Source: an uncultured Bacilli bacterium (GTDB taxonomy: Bacteria > Bacillota_I > Bacilli_A > RFN20 > CAG-826). From it: a stretch of 64,000 bases of DNA. The stretch's first letter is position 1, and every line of letters begins with the position of its first letter. Of this stretch, positions 23,080 to 32,524 are shown piece after piece. The stretch covers positions 74,727 to 138,726 of the forward strand of contig CAKPJO010000001.1 in NCBI GenBank assembly GCA_934162685.1. The letters run 5' to 3'. The notes beneath the pieces are model-generated. The model was not told where the DNA came from, ran no database searches, and worked only from the letters and a program-made list of their open reading frames with translations. Made by a program: the position numbers and the translations under genes.

Positions 23080-24324
23080 ATGACAAAAAAAGAATTTATA
23101 GAATATGTTGATGGTTTCGGAAAAGAAGCTGGAGAATTTACAGATGATGAATTATATCAAATTGGAGTAAAACATAAAGAACTTCCTTTATCCGAAAAGA
23201 ATTGGGACGAATTGGTTAAATTATTAGGCGTTGATAAAAAGGGTGAGGCTTTCAGAACTTGGATTAAAGCAAAACAAAGAGAAGAAGGTACTTTACCAAA
23301 AAACGAAAAAATGATGTCTGATAGAATTATTGACGGAATGACATTTGCCGAATTTCAAGATGAGACAGATAGAATCAAAAGGGAGCTTTACAAGCAACAA
23401 GTTAAAACAAGAGATACTTGGAATGCTTATCGCAGAGATATGAGAAGTGAAGCTCGTGAAGAAGTTTTAAAAGATTTGATCACTGATGCGATTAAAAATA
23501 TTAAACCAGAAAAGATGTTTACTATTCCTAATGAAATCAAAGAGAATTCAAATGGGGAAGCGGTACTATTGGTATCTGATTGGCATATTGGTGTAACAGT
23601 TGATAATTTCTATAATAAGTTCAATCTTGAGATTGCAAAGCACCGTATTGCAAAATTAACACAAGACGCTATTAGATATTGCAGACTTCACCAAGTTAAA
23701 AGATTATCTATTTTAAACTTAGGAGATTGTATTGCTGGAAACATTCATATTACAGGAAGATTAGAACAACAAATGGATGTTGTTGAACAAGTTATAGTAG
23801 CATCTGAGTTAATGGGTACTATGCTTCTTGAATTAAGAAAAGCTGCTCCTGAAATTATTTATTATAGTTGTCCTGGTAATCACGAAAGAATTACTGCTAA
23901 TTTAAAAGAATCATTAGATTCGGAAAATTATTCTCGTATTATGGACTTCTATTTACGAGCAAGGTTAAAAGATTGCGGAATAGAAATGAGAGAAGATAAT
24001 GTAAATCCAGAAATTGGTGTTATTCGTTTAATGAACGGAAAAGTTGGAGTATTCCAACATGGCCATCACGGAAGTTTTAATACAGTATTTCAAGATATGG
24101 TATGTTATTTGGGTGAAAAGATTGATTATGGCTTTGTTGGACACTTCCATAGTGAAAAATTAAAGACATTACACGATTTCAAGTTATTTACAAATGCAAG
24201 TTTGGTTGGAATGGATGATTATGCTTTCCAAAAAAGATTATTTTCTAAGCCAGCACAATCATTGTTAGTATTTGATGAAAATAATGTTATTAATCATAGT
24301 ATTAACTTAGATATTCAAGATTAA
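23080..24324 (+). CDS. calcineurin-like metallophosphoesterase, 414 aa
   Basis: The C-terminal 250 residues carry the whole metallophosphoesterase series: SDWHIG (DxH at 167-169), LGD (216), PGNHE (GNHE at 266-269), a histidine-rich HGHHG near 328 and GHFH at 354-357. The N-terminal 150 residues are helical and charged and resemble the DNA-binding extension seen in other phage members. Such enzymes hydrolyse phosphodiesters in nucleic acids or nucleotides. It is the first gene of the late block behind the 40-bp box. Confidence 0.85.
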   Translation: MTKKEFIEYVDGFGKEAGEFTDDELYQIGVKHKELPLSEKNWDELVKLLGVDKKGEAFRTWIKAKQREEGTLPKNEKMMSDRIIDGMTFAEFQDETDRIKRELYKQQVKTRDTWNAYRRDMRSEAREEVLKDLITDAIKNIKPEKMFTIPNEIKENSNGEAVLLVSDWHIGVTVDNFYNKFNLEIAKHRIAKLTQDAIRYCRLHQVKRLSILNLGDCIAGNIHITGRLEQQMDVVEQVIVASELMGTMLLELRKAAPEIIYYSCPGNHERITANLKESLDSENYSRIMDFYLRARLKDCGIEMREDNVNPEIGVIRLMNGKVGVFQHGHHGSFNTVFQDMVCYLGEKIDYGFVGHFHSEKLKTLHDFKLFTNASLVGMDDYAFQKRLFSKPAQSLLVFDENNVINHSINLDIQD

Positions 24325-24347
24325 AATATAAAGCGAGGCAAAAGGTT

Positions 24348-24677
24348 ATGATAAAAGAAAAATTAAGAAAAGCAATTGAAGAAATGGCTATAGATAGTGA
24401 AGAAGAAGTTTTATTCTTAGATAATCCTTCTTTTGATAAATCTATCATCGGGATAACAAATGATTTTAGATTAATTTACGATTTGGATAAAATGATTGAA
24501 GAATTAATGGAAGATGATCAAATTGATTATGAAGACGCAATTGACTTTATTGATCATAATACATTATTAGCCATTCCTTATTTTGGGGAACAAGCTCCTA
24601 TTATAAAAATGAGTTTTGCACCCTATTATGATGAAGAAGAGGAGGACGATATGAATGGCAACAAAAAGAAAGACTAG
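24348..24677 (+). CDS. hypothetical acidic protein, 109 aa
   Basis: Unrecognised, strongly acidic (EEVLFLD..., YYDEEEEDDM). It overlaps the next gene by 23 nt, and the GAGGAGG ribosome binding site of that gene lies inside its acidic C-terminal codons, indicating coupled translation. Confidence 0.55.
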   Translation: MIKEKLRKAIEEMAIDSEEEVLFLDNPSFDKSIIGITNDFRLIYDLDKMIEELMEDDQIDYEDAIDFIDHNTLLAIPYFGEQAPIIKMSFAPYYDEEEEDDMNGNKKKD

Positions 24678-25866
24678 TACTGCTGCTTCAAAAAAGAAAT
24701 CCTCTACAACAACAAGTACAGGAACTGCAAAAATAAAACTAGATAAAGACGGCATAGATAGTTTTCCAGAACCTTCTTTAGGCGGTCCAGTAATCCCAAA
24801 AATAGGGATAGATTTAGAAAAATTCAAATGTGTTGTTCCTTCAGAATCATCAAGGCAGGAATTTATAAGATATCTTCATAATTATCCAGATGACAAAGAA
24901 AATTACGAAAAAGCAATGTTTGAATATTGCTTTTATCACAACGTATTCTTTGATAGTAGAGTACTAAAAGCAGTATTAGGTAATAGAGAAGATGAAATTA
25001 TGAATAAGTTGCCTGATATTTATACAGCTGTAATTAATCAGACTGATAGATACATTGGTTTAAATTTCTTCGGACAATTAAAAATGGAAAATTTTGAAAA
25101 ATTGTACAGTGAAGATTTAAGCTTATTAGCATTAACCGAAGAAGATAAGAAAAACAGACAACAAGTTATTGCCATTATGGGTTACGATCCATTTAAAGAT
25201 GCTCAAGATGACGATAGACCTCAACTGTATAGAGATCTTAACGGTTTACTTACAGAAGGTATGAGAAAAGATGTTGCTAAACAAAAAGCGGCTGTACAAG
25301 TCTGTCAAAACTATTGTACTTTGTCTAAATATCAAAAGAAAATTATGGACTTGATGAATAGTGAACAATTAGATGCTGAAACTCAAAAGAATATTGATAA
25401 TCTTCAAAGTATGGTTGGTAAAATTCAACAAATTATTAATGGTACCACTAAAGAAAATGGTTTTACTTCAAGTAAGTCAATTGGTAATAACGGGAAGGGT
25501 ATGTTATCAGATGTAATGAATCAAGTTGAAACAGATTTCATAGACGAAGGAATTACCAATTATTATGATATTGCCACAAGTAAATCAATTGGTGAAGTGG
25601 CTAATATTAGTTGGAAGGCTATGTTAAATCAATTAAGATTAACTCAAACAGATTATGTTGATATATTATCTCAACAAGCAGAGTTGGTACATAAAGCACA
25701 AGATCAAGCAAGAAAAGCCACTGAAGCATTACGCTTGGCGAAAGAAAAAATCACAAAACAAAGATTACTTGAAGAATTGGCTGCAGACTATCGTAAAAAA
25801 GGTATTAGTGAAGAAGAAATTGATGAATTTATTAGCCGTGAATATAATTTATGGGATGGAAAATAA
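24655..25866 (+). CDS. hypothetical protein upstream of terminase, possible small terminase subunit, 403 aa
   Basis: A low-complexity Lys/Ser/Thr N-terminus (KRKTSTAASKKKSSTTTST) precedes a helical body with a coiled-coil-like C-terminal third (HKAQDQARKATEALRLAKEK). No motif proves a function. The place just before the large terminase (separated by a homing endonuclease insertion) makes a small-terminase or DNA-binding role plausible, by position only. Confidence 0.5.
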   Translation: MATKRKTSTAASKKKSSTTTSTGTAKIKLDKDGIDSFPEPSLGGPVIPKIGIDLEKFKCVVPSESSRQEFIRYLHNYPDDKENYEKAMFEYCFYHNVFFDSRVLKAVLGNREDEIMNKLPDIYTAVINQTDRYIGLNFFGQLKMENFEKLYSEDLSLLALTEEDKKNRQQVIAIMGYDPFKDAQDDDRPQLYRDLNGLLTEGMRKDVAKQKAAVQVCQNYCTLSKYQKKIMDLMNSEQLDAETQKNIDNLQSMVGKIQQIINGTTKENGFTSSKSIGNNGKGMLSDVMNQVETDFIDEGITNYYDIATSKSIGEVANISWKAMLNQLRLTQTDYVDILSQQAELVHKAQDQARKATEALRLAKEKITKQRLLEELAADYRKKGISEEEIDEFISREYNLWDGK

Positions 25867-25874
25867 AAAAATTC

Positions 25875-25902
25875 TTGACAAATTTAAATGTTAGTATATA
25901 AT
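25875..25902 (+). promoter_or_regulatory. consensus sigma-A promoter for the homing endonuclease
   Basis: TTGACA (25875-25880), 16-nt spacer and TATAAT (25897-25902); both boxes are perfect. It lies right after the stop of the previous gene and about 90 nt before the endonuclease ATG, giving this selfish gene its own expression independent of the late operon. Confidence 0.85.
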
Positions 25903-25992
25903 AATAGTGTGGAACAAAGTATATAGTAATACGATAAATGGGGCAAAAAACAAATTTGTCCCGATGCTCGCAAAAAGGAAGGTGGCGTAATT

Positions 25993-27810
25993 ATGAAATG
26001 TACAATGGAACAAAATATTTTATCAGGACGTTATCCTTCTAAGGAAAATATTTACGAAGATTACGTAAAAAACAAATTGTCTAAAACAGAAGTTTGTTTA
26101 AAATATAATTTGAGTTCTACTACTTTTACTAGACTTATTAATTATTATGGAATTAGCAAAACAAATGATAAAAAAATTATTTATCCTCCGAAAGAAAAAT
26201 TTTATAATTTTTATATCGTTGAAAATCATAGTGTTGAAGAGACATTAAGAGAGTTTCCAGAATTTCATGAAAATAGAAGTAATATTACTAATTGTTGTAA
26301 TTATTATGGAATTTGTAAAAATAATCAGCAAAGGTTATTGGTAAGGATGAAAGGTAGAAAAAAATGGCATCCTGTAATAACACGAGAAGATATTGAAAAA
26401 CAATATTTGGAAAATAATTTTTCACAAAAGGATGTTGCTGATAATTTTAATATTTCTATTTCTGAATTAAATAAATATTTAAGTTATTATAATATCATAA
26501 AGCCTTTAGATAAAATAATTAATCAAAGGAAAAAGACAAATTTACAAAAATTCGGATGCGAAGTTCCTATTCAAAATAAAGAAATTTTAGGCAAAGTAAA
26601 AAAAACAAATTTACAAAAATATGGTTATGAATACGCTAGTCAAAGTCCTATAATACAAGAGAGAATTGCAGAATCTAATCTGAAAAAATTCGGGGCTGTT
26701 TCATATTTAATTTCAGAAGAAGGTAAAAAACATATTGCTGAGATTAATAAAGAAAAGTTTGGACACAAAGTATATAATTTGAGTAATAGAGAACATCTTT
26801 TGTTAACAACACAGCAATTATTAGCGGATATAAATTCTTTTAAAAAATATTTATTAAATTTTGAACAAAAGTTGAATAGAAAACCATATATTTATGAAAT
26901 TGCAGAAGACTTAAAGTATGCATATACTTCTACTGTTCAATATATAAATCGTAATGGATTGAATGATTATGTTTCTCATCAATATTGTACTTCACAAGGT
27001 GAAAAAGAAATATGCACGTGGTTAGAACAAAATCAAATAAAATATCATTGTAATGTTAGAGATGTTTTACCAAGTGGATTAGAGTTGGATATTTATTGTC
27101 CTGATTATAAAATAGCAATAGAATATAATGGCACATATTGGCACAGTTCTGAATGTAAAAATATGACATACCATTATAAAAAAAGTAAAGAAGCACAAAA
27201 TTTGGGAATTCGATTAATTCATATTTATGAATACGAATGGAAAGATGAATTAATGCGTGAAAAAATTAAATCGATTTTGAAAATGGCATTTGGAAAAGTT
27301 GATAATAAAATATTTGCTAGAAAATGCGATATTAAGCAAATTTCTGATAAAGAAGCAAAAGAACTAAACAATCATTATCATTTGCAAAATCATCGTTGTG
27401 CGAAAGTAACATACGGTTTATATTATAATGATAAATTAATTCAAATTATGAGTTTTAGTTCTTCTAAATATAATCGTAATTTAAAATCTGATAAAGATTG
27501 GGAAATAATTCGTAGTTGTTCTGTTCCAGATGTTATGATTATTGGTGGAGTTAGTAAACTTATTAATCATTTTATAAAAGATTATAATCCTGAGAATATC
27601 TTTACATATTGTGATTTTAATAAATTTGATGGACGTTCGTATGAAAAAGCTGGTATGCAATATATAGGAGATTCTCAACCAGATTTAAAATGGGTGATAA
27701 ATGGAAAAGTTTATAATAGAAATCCTAGTAATCATAAAGAAATGAAAGCCGCAGCTGATTATTGTATTTATGGCGCTGGCTCTAAAAAATATTTATGGAC
27801 AAGAAATTAA
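25993..27810 (+). CDS. free-standing homing endonuclease, Vsr-like/EDxHD type, 605 aa
   Basis: The N-terminal 260 residues contain helix-turn-helix-like and repeated DNA-recognition elements, including three 'NL(Q/K)K(F/Y)G' repeats. A nuclease core follows: 'QGEKEICTWLE', then 'GLELDIYCPDYKIAIEYNGTYWH', the E...D...H arrangement of the Vsr-related phage homing nucleases exemplified by I-Bth0305I. A further C-terminal domain of about 150 residues is shared with many phage members. It sits between a possible small terminase and terL, a classic location for intercistronic homing genes, and has its own promoter. Confidence 0.8.
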   Translation: MKCTMEQNILSGRYPSKENIYEDYVKNKLSKTEVCLKYNLSSTTFTRLINYYGISKTNDKKIIYPPKEKFYNFYIVENHSVEETLREFPEFHENRSNITNCCNYYGICKNNQQRLLVRMKGRKKWHPVITREDIEKQYLENNFSQKDVADNFNISISELNKYLSYYNIIKPLDKIINQRKKTNLQKFGCEVPIQNKEILGKVKKTNLQKYGYEYASQSPIIQERIAESNLKKFGAVSYLISEEGKKHIAEINKEKFGHKVYNLSNREHLLLTTQQLLADINSFKKYLLNFEQKLNRKPYIYEIAEDLKYAYTSTVQYINRNGLNDYVSHQYCTSQGEKEICTWLEQNQIKYHCNVRDVLPSGLELDIYCPDYKIAIEYNGTYWHSSECKNMTYHYKKSKEAQNLGIRLIHIYEYEWKDELMREKIKSILKMAFGKVDNKIFARKCDIKQISDKEAKELNNHYHLQNHRCAKVTYGLYYNDKLIQIMSFSSSKYNRNLKSDKDWEIIRSCSVPDVMIIGGVSKLINHFIKDYNPENIFTYCDFNKFDGRSYEKAGMQYIGDSQPDLKWVINGKVYNRNPSNHKEMKAAADYCIYGAGSKKYLWTRN

Positions 27811-27857
27811 TTCTTGTTCATTTTTTATATAGTCTGAAAGGAGAGTGAAAAGGCAAT

Positions 27858-29792
27858 ATGATAAGTGTATACGGTCAGAAAACGGATTGTGGCGTAACAA
27901 TTCGTGAAGCTGAATCTATAAAAAGATATGTAGCATTAATTCAATGGGGTAGGAAAAATCCTGTTCAGTTTGTTGAAAAAATTTTGCAAATATCTTTGAT
28001 TGATTATCAAAAATGGTTGATAGCTATGTCTTGGGATAAAGAATATGTTGTCTGGGCTTGTAGTCGAAATGCGGGTAAATCATTTTTGGTGAGTATTATT
28101 ATGTTAGCAAGGTCTTTGTTATTTCCTAAAACAAAGATTCATATATTATCTGTTGCTGCAAAACAAGCAATGGATACTTTTAGTACAATGGAATCTATTG
28201 CTAAAAATCAAGTTAAAACTTTAATTAGTGATAACAGTGTCTTTAGAGATGAAATAGTAAAAATGAAATCTGATTCAGATGGATTCACACACGATGCTAA
28301 AAAAGGAAGTAATGTAACACTTTTAAACGGATCTTTCATTCAATCGGTTTCTGGTACAGCTAAAACTGTAAGAGGTAAGAGATCTAATCTAAATGTGTAC
28401 GATGAGGCTGGCTTTATTTCCAAAGAATTTTTTGACGTTACCGAACCATTCTGTACTCAAAGTTCAGAGTTTAAAACTGGTGCGAATTACGATCCAGAAG
28501 TGTATCCAAAGGAAATACCAAACCTAAGATTATATGTAGGATCAGCATCAGATACAAACTCATTGTTTTATGCAAAATATAAAGAAGGCGTGAAGCAAAT
28601 GATAGCAGGTAATGATAAATATTTCGTTGCTGACTTGAATTGTGAAATGCCATTGCATCCAACAATGAATGGTAAACCTTATGGTGCATTATTATCACAA
28701 GATGAAATTGACCGTAAGATGAGAGAAAATGAAATTATAGCATTAAGAGAATACTATAATATATTCGATAGATTTGATTTAGAAGATTCTGTTGTAACAC
28801 GAAGTGATATAATGGATAATGAAAAGATATATTTACCATCTTGTACTTGGGGTGGTAAGAAACATAAATATGTAATTGCATATGACCCTGCTGCAAAGAG
28901 CGATAATGCTCCTGTATTGGTTACGGATATTATAGAAAGGGAAGACGGTACCATTGGTGCAAGATTTGTACATATGGAAAACTTAATTACAGTTTATGGC
29001 GATGGTTCTAAGAGACCTATGAAGATAGAAGATCAAGTACAAAGAATTAGAGAAATGATTTATGATTATAACGGACGTGATAACACGGCTCCGTATGATA
29101 ATATTATGTTCCTCCTTGATGCTGGTACAGGTGGAAACGCCCCCGCTATTGCTCAAATGTTGTGTAAAGAATGGACAGATAAGACAGGAAAAGTACATCC
29201 TGGTTTATATGATGAAAATTCTAAAGACATGAAAAGATGGGCAGAAGCAAATCCTAAGGCAATCAAAGGAAGAATGTGGTTAGTAGAACCAACAAAATAC
29301 AGAAATATGATGTTTGATGCGACACATAGACTTGTGCAATCAGGAATTGTAGAATTTCCTCCTCAATGTCCTAAATACGATACTTTAGTTCTTGAAGATG
29401 GGACCGAACGTAAGTTAAGTAAAACAGAAATGGCTTCATTGATTCAAATGGATTTAATGAAAGAAGAAATGGTATATATGACAAGATTTAAAACACCAAA
29501 AGGTGTTGTGACATATGGACTTCCTCCAGAAAAAGCAAGAAAGATGCACGATGATAGAAACTATGTTGCGGTTATGACTTTACTTTATATAGATAAATTA
29601 AGAGCCGAAGGAGGATTAGGAGAACCTGCAGCTGTAGATTTTTCTGCGTTCTTTGAAGCTCCTAAAACTTATGAACAAGTCAAGAAAGAATTGCCTGAAG
29701 CAGATAGTGGATGGACTAATATGATGGGAGGACGTTCTGGAAGGAGAATTAGTAATAATTCTCCTTTTAAAGGTAATAATCCGTTTAGATAA
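27858..29792 (+). CDS. terL: terminase large subunit, 644 aa
   Basis: The ATPase half shows the terminase-type Walker A CSRNAGKS (68-75) and Walker B LNVYDEA (178-184). The nuclease half shows its acidic residues at Asp343 (IAYDPA), Asp421 (LLDAGTGG) and a DDRNY motif near 560. TerL docks on the portal, pumps DNA into the prohead and cuts it. The gene is intact, with no intron. A strong terminator follows. The AAAGGAGAG site precedes the ATG. Confidence 0.95.
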   Translation: MISVYGQKTDCGVTIREAESIKRYVALIQWGRKNPVQFVEKILQISLIDYQKWLIAMSWDKEYVVWACSRNAGKSFLVSIIMLARSLLFPKTKIHILSVAAKQAMDTFSTMESIAKNQVKTLISDNSVFRDEIVKMKSDSDGFTHDAKKGSNVTLLNGSFIQSVSGTAKTVRGKRSNLNVYDEAGFISKEFFDVTEPFCTQSSEFKTGANYDPEVYPKEIPNLRLYVGSASDTNSLFYAKYKEGVKQMIAGNDKYFVADLNCEMPLHPTMNGKPYGALLSQDEIDRKMRENEIIALREYYNIFDRFDLEDSVVTRSDIMDNEKIYLPSCTWGGKKHKYVIAYDPAAKSDNAPVLVTDIIEREDGTIGARFVHMENLITVYGDGSKRPMKIEDQVQRIREMIYDYNGRDNTAPYDNIMFLLDAGTGGNAPAIAQMLCKEWTDKTGKVHPGLYDENSKDMKRWAEANPKAIKGRMWLVEPTKYRNMMFDATHRLVQSGIVEFPPQCPKYDTLVLEDGTERKLSKTEMASLIQMDLMKEEMVYMTRFKTPKGVVTYGLPPEKARKMHDDRNYVAVMTLLYIDKLRAEGGLGEPAAVDFSAFFEAPKTYEQVKKELPEADSGWTNMMGGRSGRRISNNSPFKGNNPFR

Positions 29793-29802
29793 AAAATACA
29801 AA

Positions 29803-29860
29803 AATGTCGATTGTTAAATTTAGTCATTTTGAAAAAGTGGCTTACAATCGGCATTTTTTT
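29803..29860 (+). terminator. Rho-independent terminator after terL
   Basis: AATGTCGATTGT (29803-29814) pairs with ACAATCGGCATT (29844-29855; one G-U) and is followed by a run of T to 29860. The second 40-bp box starts 6 nt later, so transcription stops and restarts here. Confidence 0.8.
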
Positions 29861-29865
29861 AATTA

Positions 29866-29905
29866 TGTAACGGGGAATATCCGTAAAAGTATATATGGAA
29901 AGAGA
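29866..29905 (+). promoter_or_regulatory. 40-bp repeated box, copy 2 (candidate phage late promoter)
   Basis: Identical to 22972-23011 over 40 bp, placed immediately after the terL terminator and followed by a GAGAAAAAAT/ATTTTTTCCTC hairpin and the next late gene. The terminator-box-hairpin order supports a promoter role. Confidence 0.7.
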
Positions 29906-29952
29906 GAGAAAAAATAGAAATTTTTTCCTCGTTGTGAAAGGAGTTAAAAAGG

Positions 29953-30336
29953 ATGATTTGTTGTAAAATAATGACAAATTATAGCGACAAAAATGCTCAG
30001 TTTTCTTTGTTGCTAAAAAAATTAGAAAAGCTAGGAGATATCTTATGTGCTAATGGAAGTTTATTCTTTAGTTCTGAAGATATATCAGTTACAAGTAAGA
30101 CAATAAAGAGAGCGTTTAAAAGCAGTGGTTATAATGATTGTTATGTTATGGAATACACAAAAGAAAACGCTCCTCAAGAAGACGATGATACAAATAGATG
30201 GCTAAATGATCATTTAGTTCATAATTCGTTTAAAGAATATGAAAGAGTGAATCAAAAAGCATTAAAAGACATTAGTCAAAAATTAACAGAACTTGATAAG
30301 TTTGTAAATGAAATGTCTGAAAATCAAGCAAAATAA
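29953..30336 (+). CDS. hypothetical protein, 127 aa
   Basis: Unrecognised helical protein (NAQFSLLLKKLEKLGDILCANG; C-terminal ISQKLTELDKFVNEM). It is placed between terL and portal. A GAAAGGAG site lies 9 nt before the ATG. Confidence 0.55.
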   Translation: MICCKIMTNYSDKNAQFSLLLKKLEKLGDILCANGSLFFSSEDISVTSKTIKRAFKSSGYNDCYVMEYTKENAPQEDDDTNRWLNDHLVHNSFKEYERVNQKALKDISQKLTELDKFVNEMSENQAK

Positions 30337-30356
30337 AAAAAGGAGGTCTTGACAGA

Positions 30357-32330
30357 ATGGCTGAAACAAAAAAGAAAAAAGTCGGTAGACCGAAGAAGTC
30401 TGAAGTTGCAAAAGAAGAAATTGTCAATGAAACTCCTCAAAGACTTGAAATGTCTGAAAGACAAGAAGAATATACAGTTGAAAGTGTAGGCAAGCAGTGG
30501 GCACAAGTTTTCAATACTTTGTTTAATAAATATGAAAGTGACAATTCAAGTGACGGTAAAAATTCTATTTCTAAAACAATGGCACAATGGAATAAATTAA
30601 ATCCTTTCTTGCAAAATCAAAGAATTAAAAATTTATATACTCAAGCCGCCACATATAATAAGCAAGATATTGGAAGATTCTTACAATCTCCAGGAGAAAA
30701 TGAGCAAGCATTAAGAGGTATTGCTTGGTCTAATAGTAGTAGTCAATCTATATATTATAATATATTAAGAAGATCATGTGATATTCCACAATATAAATAT
30801 TTTGTCATTCCAGAATATAGTGAAAACGAAAAATTTTATAACGTAGATTCTTTTAAACAAGAAGATGCCTTGGTACATTCGTGGTTAGAGATGTTTAATA
30901 TTCCTAACACGTTTAAAACAATGGCGTTACAAATTAAAAGAGAAGGAAAACAATCGTATTTATTAAGAAATAGTTTTGAAGGTGAAGGCAAGCAAAAGAA
31001 GCCTTGCTATTGTGCTCTTCAAAAAATGCCAAGTGACTGGATAAAAATAACAGGAATTGGACAATTAGGATACACTATTTCTTTCAATATGTTATATTTC
31101 TTAAATATTGCAAATTATCCATCATTTTTTGGAGATTTTATAGAAAATGCGTGGAAAGATATGATGACTCAAGGTGTTATTACAACATCTAAAAACGATA
31201 TAGGCAATATTATAAAATATGATTTTTGTCCAGAGAAAGCAATGGGATATAGTTTTAATTATAAAGGAACCACATATTCCAGCACTTTTGAAAGTAATAA
31301 AAAAGGCAGAGCACAAGAATATTTATTCTGGTTGAAAATGCCTTATGATATATGTTATACATTTGGAAGTGATAATTCTACTCCTTGGGCAGCTCCAGAT
31401 ACAATGGGATTGCTTCAAAAGTTACAAGAATTATCAGACTATGGTACATTAGCAGGATTAATTGCTAGTACTCCGTTAACAGCAGTTTTAACAGGTGAAA
31501 TAGAAACAGTTAATGACCCAAAGCCAGGCAAGAACGAAAGTGTTTATAGTCCTGAAGTTATTAAAGGTATGCAAGACTTGTTTAATGCAGTTACAAGTAC
31601 TAACGTAGAGGCGTGGATGTGGCCTGCTAAAAATATTAAATTGCAACAATTAAACGCTGATGTTAACTCAAGTGATATTGTTACAAAAGCTACGCAAAAC
31701 TTTGTTGTCACAGCTGGAGATTCTGGTTTAACTATTACAACAGATAAGCCAAATGTATCTCAGATTAAGACAGCACAATTATTAGCAGCGTCTCAACAAA
31801 GATATGTTACATTACAATTTGAGCAAGTAATGAATTTTATTTTAAAATATAAATTAGGGTTCAAATACGAATGGAAGATTAAAATTTGGGGAGATATATT
31901 TTCTTTTGAAAGCGAAAAGAAATATTTAAAGGAATTAGTTTCTGGCGGCGCAATATTCTTATTGCCAAAACTTGCTTCTGCAGAAGATATAAGCTTAAGA
32001 GATGTTAAAGCAATGACCAGTTATATTAAGACTTTAGATTTCTATAAAAATTTTGCAACATTAACAATGGAGCGTAATAGTGAATTAACAAAAAAAGCAT
32101 CTGATGTTAAAGCGGACGATGAAGCCAAGAAAACAGGACAAGTCGGAAGACCAGCATTAGATGAAGATGAAATTGAAAATGACGCAACAGCGGCAAGCAG
32201 ACAAGACGGAACTAATACAGTAGAAAATAGAGACACAATGAGCAAAAAGTGTCCTATATGTGGTGCTGAATTAGAAGAAGGTCAAATTGTTTGTGAAGAA
32301 TGTGCAGAATTGATTAAAGAACAAGAATAA
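30357..32330 (+). CDS. portal protein with C-terminal zinc ribbon, 657 aa
   Basis: Position after terL, length, and a body with mixed helices and a membrane-free hydrophobic core fit a portal; no short motif is diagnostic, so the call rests mainly on gene order. The N-terminus is basic (ETKKKKVGRPKKSEV). Unusually, the last 30 residues form a zinc ribbon: CPICGAELEEGQIVCEECAE. The portal forms the dodecameric DNA channel at the head vertex. AGGAGG precedes the ATG. Confidence 0.7.
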   Translation: MAETKKKKVGRPKKSEVAKEEIVNETPQRLEMSERQEEYTVESVGKQWAQVFNTLFNKYESDNSSDGKNSISKTMAQWNKLNPFLQNQRIKNLYTQAATYNKQDIGRFLQSPGENEQALRGIAWSNSSSQSIYYNILRRSCDIPQYKYFVIPEYSENEKFYNVDSFKQEDALVHSWLEMFNIPNTFKTMALQIKREGKQSYLLRNSFEGEGKQKKPCYCALQKMPSDWIKITGIGQLGYTISFNMLYFLNIANYPSFFGDFIENAWKDMMTQGVITTSKNDIGNIIKYDFCPEKAMGYSFNYKGTTYSSTFESNKKGRAQEYLFWLKMPYDICYTFGSDNSTPWAAPDTMGLLQKLQELSDYGTLAGLIASTPLTAVLTGEIETVNDPKPGKNESVYSPEVIKGMQDLFNAVTSTNVEAWMWPAKNIKLQQLNADVNSSDIVTKATQNFVVTAGDSGLTITTDKPNVSQIKTAQLLAASQQRYVTLQFEQVMNFILKYKLGFKYEWKIKIWGDIFSFESEKKYLKELVSGGAIFLLPKLASAEDISLRDVKAMTSYIKTLDFYKNFATLTMERNSELTKKASDVKADDEAKKTGQVGRPALDEDEIENDATAASRQDGTNTVENRDTMSKKCPICGAELEEGQIVCEECAELIKEQE

Positions 32331-32342
32331 CGGTAGTAGTAG

Positions 32343-32362
32343 AATAAAATAAGGGTTTTATT
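32343..32362 (+). repeat. AATAAAA...TTTTATT leader hairpin, copy B
   Basis: AATAAAA pairs with TTTTATT around TAAGGG, starting 12 nt after the portal stop codon. It immediately precedes the tandem structured RNA pair. Confidence 0.45.
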
Positions 32363-32515
32363 TAAAGTAAAAATAGAAAAGGTTCCTGGTGTTCGTAAGG
32401 ACTCGTGCTCCTCTCGAGGAGGTACTATATGTGTAGTCGACAATATCCTGCGGGGTATCTGTCTGAAGGGCTTTTTAAAAAAGCCCGTATGAGCTTTTCT
32501 TTTTTACTTTTTTTA
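32363..32515 (+). ncRNA. structured RNA element, first of a tandem pair
   Basis: An outer stem of about 16 bp (AAAGTAAAAATAGAAAAG with CTTTTCTTTTTTACTTT, one bulge) encloses a 'GUUCGUAAGGACUCG' segment and hairpins CUCCU-CUCG-AGGAG, ACUA/UAGU, AUAUCC-UGCG-GGGUAU and GGGCUUU/AAAGCCC. There is no coding capacity. The next element (32525-32660) has the same plan. It lies just after the portal gene. I do not recognise the family. Confidence 0.55.
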
Positions 32516-32524
32516 AAAAATATA

